From positions 1-42,825 of the forward strand of contig CAMAPP010000008.1 of assembly GCA_945860095.1 (NCBI GenBank): a DNA stretch of 42,825 nucleotides, given 5' to 3'. Origin of the DNA: Rhizobium sp. Q54. GTDB taxonomy: Bacteria; Pseudomonadota; Alphaproteobacteria; CADEGL01. The first letter of the stretch is position 1, and each line of letters starts with the position of its first letter. Made by a program: the position numbers and the translations under genes. Shown one piece after another: positions 1-7,992 of the stretch. The notes beneath the pieces are model-generated. The model was not told where the DNA came from and did no database searches. It worked only from the letters and a program-made list of their open reading frames with translations.

Positions 1-2
1 TG

Positions 3-3000
3 GCTGCGGGCGATGTCGCGTTCGAGAGCTTCGCCTATCGGGCCGGCGACGGCTTTTCGGTCGCCAGCGCGACGCTGTCCTTCGTCGTCACGGGAACCAA
101 CGACGCGCCGCTCGCCCTCGCCGACCGCACAACCATCTCCGAGGACGGCACGGCAATCATCGCCGTCGCGGCGAACGACCGCGATCCCGACATGGGCGAT
201 ATCCTGAACGTCGTCGGCGCGTCCGGCGCGCTGCATGGCACGGTGTCGTATTCGGGTGGCGCGGTCACGTACCGGCCCACGGCCAATTTCGCGGGCACCG
301 ATTCCTTCTCGTACGTCGTCTCCGACGGCAAGGGCGGTTTCGCGACGGGCAGCGTCGCGGTGACGCTCGAAGCGGCCGCGGATCTTCCCTTGCTGTCCGC
401 GCCCGCCGAACTCGCGGTCGCCCCGGGCGCGCTCGTGCTCGACATCGCGGCGGCGCTGGCGGATGGGGACGGCTCGGAATCTCTGTCCGATTTGACCCTA
501 TCCGGCCTGCCCGAGGGCGCGAGCCTGAGCGCGGGCAACCGCCAGAGCGACGGCACATGGACCGTGCGTGCGGGTGATTTGCCGGGCCTTGCCCTTACCG
601 TTTCCGACGCTCTCGCGGACGATTTCATGCTGACGGTTTCGGTCACGGCGACCGAGGCCTCGAACGGCGACGCCAAGACGGCGGTGACGACCATCGCGGT
701 GACCGTCGATAACGAGGCGTCCGCGCCCGAATTGACCGTGGCACCCGCCGCGGGCAACGAGGATTCGGCGATCGCGTTGCCGGTATCCGCGGCGCTTGGC
801 GATCTCGACGGCTCCGAGACCCTGACGCTCGAGATTTCGGGCGTGCCCGCGGGCGCGCATCTATCGGCGGGCACGAATCTCGGCGGTGGCGTCTGGGCGT
901 TGTCGCCGGCCGATCTTGCCGGTCTGACCATCACCCCGCCGTCCGACTCGAATGGGGATATGGCACTCGTCATCGCGGCGACATCCACCGAGGCGCGCGG
1001 CGGCGCCGAAACCACGGTCACGGCGGCCATCGTGGTCACGGTCGCGGGCGTGGCCGACGAGCCGTCCCTTACCATTGTCGAAGCCAATCTCGCATCCGAC
1101 GAGGACGAGGGCGTGCCGCTCGGACTCACGGCGGTGCTTGGCGATCTCGATGGTTCGGAATCGCTGACGGTCGAAATCTCGGGCCTCCCCTTGGGCGCGC
1201 GGCTTTCGGCCGGTATCGATTTGGGCGCGGGCCTCTGGCGCGTTGGCGGCGCGGCGCTGCCCGACCTCGCATTGATCGGGGCCGCGAATAGCGACGCGGA
1301 TATCGCGTTGCGGATTCGCGCCATCGCGCGCGAGGACGACGGCTCGGAAGCCGTCGTGACGGCCGCGATCTCGGTCGCGGTGAACGCGGTTGCGGACGCG
1401 CCCATCCTGTCCGCGGCCAATGCGACCGGCGCTGAAGACGCACCCATCGCGCTCGATATTCGCGCGGCCTTGGCTGATTTCGACGACTCGGAAACGCTGT
1501 CGGCCGTGACGATTTCGGGCCTGCCGGACGGCGCCCTGTTGTCGGCCGGGACGGATAACGGCGACGGCACTTGGACTCTCGCCGCGAGCGAACTTGCCGG
1601 ACTCACGCTCACCCCGCCCGCGAACATGTCCGCCGCCATCGTTCTGAACCTGTCGGCGCGTGCGACGGAAGCATCCAATCAGGACGCGGCCCTCGCCACC
1701 GCGAGCTTTACGGTCACGGTCGAGGCGAAGGCCGATGCGCCGGTCATCGTGGCGCCCAGCACCCCGCCCGTGGGTGAGGAAGATACGGCGATCGCGCTCG
1801 ATTTCGGCGCGGTGCTCGGCGACGGCGACGGTTCGGAAGTGCTCTCGATTTCGGTTGCGGGCCTACCCGAAGGCGCGCGGCTTTCGGCCGGTACGGCCAA
1901 TCCCGACGGCACGTGGACATTGGTGGCGGGCGACCTGACCGACCTGCGCACAATCCCCGCCGCCGATTCGGATGGCGATTTCGTTCTGACGATCACGGCG
2001 ACCGCGACCGAAACCCAGACGGGCGATATTTCCGTCGCGACCGCAGCCATCGCGGTCACCGTGAACGCGGTGGCCGATACGCCCACGATTTCGGCGCCGC
2101 CTGCTTCGGGCACCGAGGATGGTTGGATTGCGCTGTCGATTTCGGCGGCGCTGGCCGATGCCGACGGCTCGGAGGTCTTGGGCGACATCACGGTCGCGGG
2201 CGTGCCCGAAGGCGCCGTGCTGTCCGCCGGCACGATGAACCCGGACGGTACCTGGACCCTGAAGGCGAACGATCTCGCGGGTCTGGCTATTCGGCCGCCG
2301 ACGAACGGCGACGCCGCCATGACCTTGACGGTGTCCGTCACCGCGACCGAAGGCGAGAATCTCTCCAGCGCGACGACGAGCACCGCCGTCCATATCGCGG
2401 TGCAGGCCGTCGCGGCCGCGCCGCGGATCGTGTTCCAGGACGCCGCCGGCGTCGAGGACAGCGCGATTGCGCTCCAGATCGCGGCGGTCCTCGTCGATGC
2501 GGACGGCTCGGAATCCTTGGGCCCGGTCACGATCGCCGGATTGCCCACGGGCGCGACCCTGTCCGCGGGCACGGCCAATCCCGACGGCTCCTACACCCTC
2601 GCGCCGAGCCAGCTTGTGGGCTTGCGTCTCTTGCCGCCCGAGGGTTTCGACGGCGCGTTCGCCCTCGTCGTGACCGCGCGCGGCACCGAAGCTGCCAATG
2701 GCGATATCGCATTCGCCACGGCCTCGCTTGGCGTGACCATCGCACCTGTTGCCGACGCGCCGTTGGTTGTAGCCCCGAGCGTCGTTCACGGCTTGGAGGA
2801 CGGCGCCATCGCGCTCGATATTCGGGCCGCCGTCGCGGACACCGACGGCTCCGAGATCGTCTCGCGCGTGACCATCGCGGGCGTGCCGGCGGGCGCGACG
2901 CTATCGGCGGGGACCGATAACGGCGACGGCACCTGGACGGTTGGCGCCGGCGATTTGGCCGGTTTGACCCTTGCCCCGCCCGCAAATTCCGACGGCGATA

Positions 3001-6000
3001 TCTCGCTCGCGCTTACCGTGTTTACCCGCGAGCTTTCGACCGGCGCCGAGGCGAGCGCGACCGCCGCCATGATCGTCGAGATCGCGGCCGTGGCGGATGC
3101 GCCTTCGGTATCGGCGGCGGAAGCATCGGGTAACGAGGATTTCGCGATCGGACTTTCGATCGCGGGCGCGCTCGGCGACACGGACGGTTCGGAAATCTTA
3201 TCGGCGCGCCTCTCGGGCCTGCCGGATGGCGCGGTGCTGTCGGCGGGCACGAATAACGGCGACGGCTCTTGGACGATACCGGGCGAGGCGCTTAGCGGCC
3301 TCACGCTGACGCCACCCGCGAATTTCAACGGCACCTTGCAGCTTGGGGTCAGCGCGGTTGCGACCGAGCTATCGAACGCCGACCGGGCGAGCGCGACCGC
3401 TTCGTTCACCGTGACCGTGGCGCCGATGAACGACGCGCCGGCCGCGCCGGTCGATAGCGATGAAACGGCCAACGCCGTGTACGAGAACGCCGCGACCGGC
3501 ACCCTGGTCGGCATTGCCGCCGAAGCGACGGATGCGGATGCGGGCGCGGTTCTCGGCTACCGGTTGCTCGATGATGCGGGCGGGCGCTTCGCCATCGACG
3601 CGGCGACCGGCGTCGTGCGCGTGGCCGACGGCACGCGCATCGATTACGAAGGCCAGGCCTCGCATACGATTCTGGTCGAGGTCTCCGACGGCGCGCTGAG
3701 CGCCACGAAGTCCTTCACCATCGATGTGCGCGATCTGGCGCCGGCCGCGCCGTTGGACGCCGATTTCGCGCCCAATCTGGTGCCCGAGGGCGTGGCCGCT
3801 GGCACGATGGTGGGCATTCGCGCCCAGGCCGCCGATCCGGCCGGCGGCGCGGTCGTCTATACCCTGCTCGACGACGCGGGCGGCCGGTTTGCCATCGATG
3901 CGACGAGCGGCGTCGTCACCGTGGCGAACGCCGCCGTGCTCGATTACGAAAGCGGCCCAAGCCGGACCATCGTCGTCTCGGCGTCTTCCGGTTCGCTCTC
4001 GAGCCTCGAGACCTTCACGGTCAATCTGTTGAACGCCGCGCCCACGGCGCCCGCGGACGGCGATTTCTCGCCCAATCAGGTGCTGGAAAATTCCGGCGCG
4101 GGCACGCTCGTCGGCATCGCCGTCCTGGCCTTCGATCCGGCAGGCGGTGCCGTGACCTATAGCCTGCTCGACAACGCGGGCGGACGGTTCGCGATCGATG
4201 CCGCGACCGGCGTCGTGACCGTCGCCGCGGGCGGCGCCATCGATTACGAGACCGCGCGCCGCCACACCGTCGTCGTTCAGGTGTCCGACGGCGCCAAGAC
4301 CAGTTCGGCCGGCTTCGCCATCGATGTCGTCAATGTCGTCGAGAACCTCGTCAGCCTCGCCAATCTCGGCGCGGGCGGCGGCGGCTTCAAGATCGCGGCG
4401 GCGCGCGCGGGCGACGGTCTGGGCGTCGGGATCAGCAATGCGGGCGACGTGAACGGCGACGGTTACGCCGATGTGATCGTCGGCGCGGAGGCGGCGGACC
4501 CCTTCGGGCGCGTCAATGCCGGTGCGGCCTATATCGTTTACGGCGCCGCCGACAACGCCAATCTCGACCTTGCCGCGATGACGGCCGCGCGCGGCGCGGT
4601 CATCCTTGGCGGCGCGGCCGGCAACCAGTTTGGCGCCGCGGTCGGTTTCGGCGGCGATGTCAATCGCGACGGGTTTGACGACATGGTGGCGACGGCGCCG
4701 CAGGCCGGCGTGCCCGGCTCCGGCAAGGGCTATGTGATCTATGGCGGCTCGAGCGCTCTTGGCGCGGGCCTGGTGGATGCGGGCGCGCTCACCAGCCAGA
4801 CCGGGTTCACGATCAGCGAGGGCAATCTCAATTCCTATCTCGGCCAGTCGGCCCATGCCGTCGGCGACTTCAACCGCGACGGCTATTCGGACGTCGCCTA
4901 TGGCGAGCGCTACGGCGATTCGGCGGGCGGTTTCAACCAGGGCCGCGTTTACGTCGTGTTCGGCGCCGCGAACTTCACGCCGGACATCAACGCCCTTGGC
5001 TTGAACGGCACGAACGGCTTCGTGTTGCACGGCGCGGCCCTGCTCGACGGCGCGGGCGAATCGGTGCATGGCGCCGGCGATGTGAACGGCGACGGTGCCG
5101 ACGATCTCATCGTCGGCGCCAGCGGTTCGGACGCCAATGGCGGCGATGCCGGTTCGGCCTATCTCGTCTTCGGCTCGGCCGGACGTCTCGGCGGAAATTC
5201 TCTGGCCAGTGCCCGGCTCGATTCGAGTTTCGTCGATGGCGCGCGCGCCGTGCGCCTCGACGGCGGTGCCTCGGGCGATCTTGCGGGCCGGTCGGTCGGC
5301 TCGGCGGGCGACATCAATGGCGACGGCTTCGGCGATCTCGTGATCGGCGCGCCGAGCGCCGATCCAGCGGGCCGGGCGGATGCGGGTGCGGCCTATGTCG
5401 TGTACGGCAAGGCTTCGGGTTTCGGCGCGTCGATTTCGCTCGGCGATTTGAACGGCACGGACGGCTTCGTCGTGCGCGGCTCGGCTTCAGGCGATAATCT
5501 CGGCTTGAGCGTGAGCGCGGCCGGCGATTTCAACGGCGACGGTCTCGACGATTTCGTCGTCGCCGCGCCCGGCGCGGATGTCGCCGACGCGGGCGATGCC
5601 GGGCGGGTTTACGTCGTTTACGGCAAGGCCGGCGGCTTCGGCGCCAGCCTCGATTTGTCCGCGCCCATGGCCGAAAGCGACGGCTTCGTGGTCAGCGGCT
5701 TCGTCGCGGGCGATCTGTCGGGCCATTCGGTCAGCGCGGCGGGCGACGTCAACGGCGACGGCTTCGACGATATCGCGATCGGCGCGCCCAGCCATGCCGC
5801 CGGTGCGGGCGAGGCCTATGTCGTCTATGGCGGCAATTACTCCGGCGCGGCCACGGGCGTCGGCGGTACGGGCGCGGATGTCATGGCGGGCACGGAAGGC
5901 AACGACGTGCTGTTCGGCCGCCAGGGCAACGACACCTTGTCCGGCGGGGCGGGCGGCGACCGGCTCTCGGGCGGGGCGGGCAATGACCGCCTCGACGGCG

Positions 6001-6269
6001 GCGCGGGCAGCGATGCCCTTGTCGGCGGCGGCGGGACGGACAGCTTCGTGTTCGCCGATGGTGGCGGCGCGGACCGCATCGAGGATTTCGACGCCCTGCG
6101 CGGCGACCGGCTCGATCTTTCCGCTTTCGGCTTTGCCGATGGTTCGGCGGCGCTCGCCGCGGCGCACGATGTCGGCGCCAACTGCGTCATTCAGCTCGAT
6201 CTCGACGACAGCGTGACCTTGCTCGGCGTGGCGAAAAGCGAGCTGACGCTGAGCGCCTTCCTGATCTGA
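3..6269 (+). CDS. Giant RTX adhesin with Ig-like, cadherin-like and FG-GAP repeats (5' end outside window)
   Basis: The frame is open from the window edge, so the true start lies upstream; about 2,088 residues are visible. Reading order: a VCBS/cadherin-like stretch (DSFSYVVSDGKGG), nine repeats of 112 to 114 residues from about nt 385 to 3430 (each with ED-AIAL, DGSE and GA-LSAGT), and three cadherin-like repeats of about 100 residues (nt 3430-4350, GRFAIDA-TGVV). Next come exactly seven FG-GAP calcium motifs of the D-N-DG type (nt 4446, 4656, 4866, 5079, 5310, 5526, about 5745), as expected for a seven-bladed integrin-like propeller. RTX nonapeptides (GGAGNDRLDGGAGSD) at nt 5870-6040 and a C-terminal region ending SAFLI follow, typical of type I secretion. 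The exporter genes at 7993-11101 fit this route. Such proteins are usually surface or matrix adhesins; the ligand is unknown. Confidence 0.9.
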   Translation, partial: AAGDVAFESFAYRAGDGFSVASATLSFVVTGTNDAPLALADRTTISEDGTAIIAVAANDRDPDMGDILNVVGASGALHGTVSYSGGAVTYRPTANFAGTDSFSYVVSDGKGGFATGSVAVTLEAAADLPLLSAPAELAVAPGALVLDIAAALADGDGSESLSDLTLSGLPEGASLSAGNRQSDGTWTVRAGDLPGLALTVSDALADDFMLTVSVTATEASNGDAKTAVTTIAVTVDNEASAPELTVAPAAGNEDSAIALPVSAALGDLDGSETLTLEISGVPAGAHLSAGTNLGGGVWALSPADLAGLTITPPSDSNGDMALVIAATSTEARGGAETTVTAAIVVTVAGVADEPSLTIVEANLASDEDEGVPLGLTAVLGDLDGSESLTVEISGLPLGARLSAGIDLGAGLWRVGGAALPDLALIGAANSDADIALRIRAIAREDDGSEAVVTAAISVAVNAVADAPILSAANATGAEDAPIALDIRAALADFDDSETLSAVTISGLPDGALLSAGTDNGDGTWTLAASELAGLTLTPPANMSAAIVLNLSARATEASNQDAALATASFTVTVEAKADAPVIVAPSTPPVGEEDTAIALDFGAVLGDGDGSEVLSISVAGLPEGARLSAGTANPDGTWTLVAGDLTDLRTIPAADSDGDFVLTITATATETQTGDISVATAAIAVTVNAVADTPTISAPPASGTEDGWIALSISAALADADGSEVLGDITVAGVPEGAVLSAGTMNPDGTWTLKANDLAGLAIRPPTNGDAAMTLTVSVTATEGENLSSATTSTAVHIAVQAVAAAPRIVFQDAAGVEDSAIALQIAAVLVDADGSESLGPVTIAGLPTGATLSAGTANPDGSYTLAPSQLVGLRLLPPEGFDGAFALVVTARGTEAANGDIAFATASLGVTIAPVADAPLVVAPSVVHGLEDGAIALDIRAAVADTDGSEIVSRVTIAGVPAGATLSAGTDNGDGTWTVGAGDLAGLTLAPPANSDGDISLALTVFTRELSTGAEASATAAMIVEIAAVADAPSVSAAEASGNEDFAIGLSIAGALGDTDGSEILSARLSGLPDGAVLSAGTNNGDGSWTIPGEALSGLTLTPPANFNGTLQLGVSAVATELSNADRASATASFTVTVAPMNDAPAAPVDSDETANAVYENAATGTLVGIAAEATDADAGAVLGYRLLDDAGGRFAIDAATGVVRVADGTRIDYEGQASHTILVEVSDGALSATKSFTIDVRDLAPAAPLDADFAPNLVPEGVAAGTMVGIRAQAADPAGGAVVYTLLDDAGGRFAIDATSGVVTVANAAVLDYESGPSRTIVVSASSGSLSSLETFTVNLLNAAPTAPADGDFSPNQVLENSGAGTLVGIAVLAFDPAGGAVTYSLLDNAGGRFAIDAATGVVTVAAGGAIDYETARRHTVVVQVSDGAKTSSAGFAIDVVNVVENLVSLANLGAGGGGFKIAAARAGDGLGVGISNAGDVNGDGYADVIVGAEAADPFGRVNAGAAYIVYGAADNANLDLAAMTAARGAVILGGAAGNQFGAAVGFGGDVNRDGFDDMVATAPQAGVPGSGKGYVIYGGSSALGAGLVDAGALTSQTGFTISEGNLNSYLGQSAHAVGDFNRDGYSDVAYGERYGDSAGGFNQGRVYVVFGAANFTPDINALGLNGTNGFVLHGAALLDGAGESVHGAGDVNGDGADDLIVGASGSDANGGDAGSAYLVFGSAGRLGGNSLASARLDSSFVDGARAVRLDGGASGDLAGRSVGSAGDINGDGFGDLVIGAPSADPAGRADAGAAYVVYGKASGFGASISLGDLNGTDGFVVRGSASGDNLGLSVSAAGDFNGDGLDDFVVAAPGADVADAGDAGRVYVVYGKAGGFGASLDLSAPMAESDGFVVSGFVAGDLSGHSVSAAGDVNGDGFDDIAIGAPSHAAGAGEAYVVYGGNYSGAATGVGGTGADVMAGTEGNDVLFGRQGNDTLSGGAGGDRLSGGAGNDRLDGGAGSDALVGGGGTDSFVFADGGGADRIEDFDALRGDRLDLSAFGFADGSAALAAAHDVGANCVIQLDLDDSVTLLGVAKSELTLSAFLI

Positions 6270-6361
6270 CCGCGCGGCATTGGCGCGCGGGCGTCGGAAC
6301 GGGGTTGTTGACCGGCGCGCCCCGGCTGTCGTCCACTCCTTACCCATAAAGGGAGGGCGAC

Positions 6362-7522
6362 ATGCCGACGTATGCTGCGTTTGCCGAATCCGAACACCGC
6401 GAGCGCATGGCGCGGGCGCGCGACGCCCTGAAGCGCAAGGGTTTCGACGGCGTCGTCCTGGTCGCGCCCGAGGATCACTATTATCTCGGCGGTTACGATT
6501 CCTGGGTCGGGGTCAATAGCCCGCAGGCCATGATCTTCCGCGCCGATGGCGGCGAGCCGACCATGCTGGTGCGCAATGTCGACGAAACGCTGCCGCGCGA
6601 GACGTCGTGGATCAAGGACATCCGCACCTATTACATGCATGTCGAGAACACCGCCGAGCGCATCGCGGCGATCGCGCACGAGCACGGGCTCAAGGGCAAG
6701 CGCATCGGCATCGAGTTTCAGTCCTATGCCCTGCCTCATGCCTTCGGCAAGCAATTGGTCGAAGCGCTCGCGCCTTCGACGGTCGAGGACGTGACCGAAA
6801 TTCTCGGCGATCTGCGCCACGTCAAATCGGCGCGCGAAATGGCCTATATCGAGGAGGCGGCGCGCTACACCAATCTCGGTCTCGACGCGGCGCGCAAGGC
6901 GCTGAAGTCCGGCATCACCGAAATCCAACTGGCCGCATCGCTCGAGGGCGCCATGCGCCACGCGGGCAGCGATTACTGGTCGATCCCGACGGAATTGACC
7001 AGCGGCCCGCGCAGCCCCGGCGGCCACGGCACGCCGCGCGAACGGATCATCGGCCAGGGCGATTTGGTGCACGCCGAGTTCGCGGGCGTGTCGCACCGCT
7101 ATCACACGGTGTGTTGCCATACGATGAGTCTGGGCGAGCCGTCCAAGCGCGCGCGCGACATCTACCGCATCACGCGCGAGTCGTTGCAGATGGCGCTCAA
7201 GGTCATCCGTCCGGGCGTGCCCGTGGCCGATGTCGAGAACGCGAGCTATGTCCCTCTTGCGCGCGAGGGGCTCGAGAAGGCCGCCATGATGCGTTTCGGG
7301 TACGGCATCGGCGTGGCGTTCCCGCCGATTTGGCTCGAGACCTTGCAGATCAGTCGGGGTTTTTCCAATCGCCTCGAGGCCAACATGGTGTTCGTCCTGC
7401 ATGCCTGCCTCGAACTCGTGGACGAAGGCATCGGCACGATGCAAGGCGGCACCTATGCGCTCACCGAATCGGGCTTGAAGCAGCTCACGGGCGGCGGCGA
7501 CCGCGAGCTCGACGTGCTCTGA
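6362..7522 (+). CDS. M24-fold hydrolase (ectoine hydrolase/creatinase-like, Xaa-Pro peptidase family)
   Basis: 386 residues, ATG preceded by a strong AAAGGGAGG site. Residues 1-150 form the creatinase N-terminal domain, and 160-386 the pita-bread M24 domain. The dinuclear metal ligands of true aminopeptidases are not conserved: the first Asp position is Glu239 (HAEFAGVSHRYH), the second Asp region reads TVCCHTMSLG, and the usual GHGIG His motif is FGYGIGVAFPP. This resembles the metal-independent branch (creatinase, DoeA/EutD ectoine hydrolase), so hydrolysis of an amide or cyclic amidine in a small nitrogen compound is more likely than dipeptide cleavage. It lies between the RTX adhesin and its exporter without an obvious functional link. 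The exact substrate cannot be read from the sequence. Confidence 0.85.
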   Translation: MPTYAAFAESEHRERMARARDALKRKGFDGVVLVAPEDHYYLGGYDSWVGVNSPQAMIFRADGGEPTMLVRNVDETLPRETSWIKDIRTYYMHVENTAERIAAIAHEHGLKGKRIGIEFQSYALPHAFGKQLVEALAPSTVEDVTEILGDLRHVKSAREMAYIEEAARYTNLGLDAARKALKSGITEIQLAASLEGAMRHAGSDYWSIPTELTSGPRSPGGHGTPRERIIGQGDLVHAEFAGVSHRYHTVCCHTMSLGEPSKRARDIYRITRESLQMALKVIRPGVPVADVENASYVPLAREGLEKAAMMRFGYGIGVAFPPIWLETLQISRGFSNRLEANMVFVLHACLELVDEGIGTMQGGTYALTESGLKQLTGGGDRELDVL

Positions 7523-7620
7523 TCGCCGGCCCGTCTGTGATCGTCGGCCCGTCTGTGACCGCCCGCAATCTCCGACCGCCCGCCATCTCCGATCGCCCGG
7601 CACCTCCGATCGCCCGGCTT
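7521..7620. repeat. Tandem 17-18 bp repeat, about six degenerate copies
   Basis: Starting on the stop codon of the M24 gene there are two 18-bp units (GATCGYCGGCCCGTCTGT at 7521 and 7539), then 17-bp units at 7557 and 7574 (GACCGCCCGCMATCTCC), 7591 (GATCGCCCGGCACCTCC) and a partial one at 7608. The copies are degenerate and do not form a CRISPR, because there are no spacers. Confidence 0.75.
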
Positions 7621-7992
7621 CAGCGCGGCAAGGCTTTCGAGACGGCGATTTGTGACGGGTGGACGCGGCGAATCCGGCCGTTCCACGCCGGGCGGGCGGA
7701 TGGGGGCGTCCGTCCCCAAGGGAACGCCTGCCTCTAGGGCAGCGCTTGTCTCTAGGGCAGCGCCTGTCTCTAGGGCAGCGCCTGTCCCTGAGGGGGCGAT
7801 TCGTCGTAGGTTGGCGATTGATCCGCATGCGTTAACGCTTGAAGTGTAAATTCATTAGAGCGAAGGCGAGAATCGGATGAGCCGCCGACCAAACCGCTGC
7901 CGCCCGGCGGGCCGGGCCCTTGGCGTGACGGGTCTCCGGCCTCCAGTCCTGGCGGCGCGAGCGGATTGGAAGGCCATCAAAGGCGTGGGTCC
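7523..7992. other. Intergenic region, 470 bp, mostly short tandem repeats
   Basis: Contains the repeats at 7521-7620 and 7731-7784, plus a 10-bp perfect palindrome GCGTTAACGC at 7829-7838. An AT-richer stretch at 7838-7860 (TTGAAG, TAAATT, CATTAG) could be a weak promoter for the exporter operon. A 65-codon frame at 7652-7849 runs through the repeats, but I see no reason to call it a gene. No tRNA or clear terminator is seen. Confidence 0.6.
7731..7784. repeat. Tandem 18-bp repeat, three copies plus degenerate flanks
   Basis: Units at 7731-7748, 7749-7766 and 7767-7784 share YCTCTAGGGCAGCGCYTG; the last two are identical. A degenerate unit precedes them (GTCCCCAAGGGAACGCCTG at 7712) and a partial one follows at 7785. 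No spacer separates the copies. Confidence 0.85.

Noticed and set aside
35-1678. Long minus-strand open frame (547 codons) opposite the adhesin
   Set aside because: Antisense shadow of GC-rich repeats; Ser/Pro/Ala-rich with no domain, while the plus strand has clear repeats.
3369-5069. Minus-strand open frame of 566 codons opposite the cadherin and FG-GAP region
   Set aside because: Composition (A/R/H/D/G-rich) is that of an antisense frame; the plus strand is plainly coding.
7521-7784. CRISPR array
   Set aside because: Repeats are directly adjacent and only 17-18 bp, without spacers or cas genes.
7652-7849. Short plus-strand frame in the gap before the exporter
   Set aside because: It merely translates the 18-bp repeats, has no convincing ribosome site and resembles nothing known.
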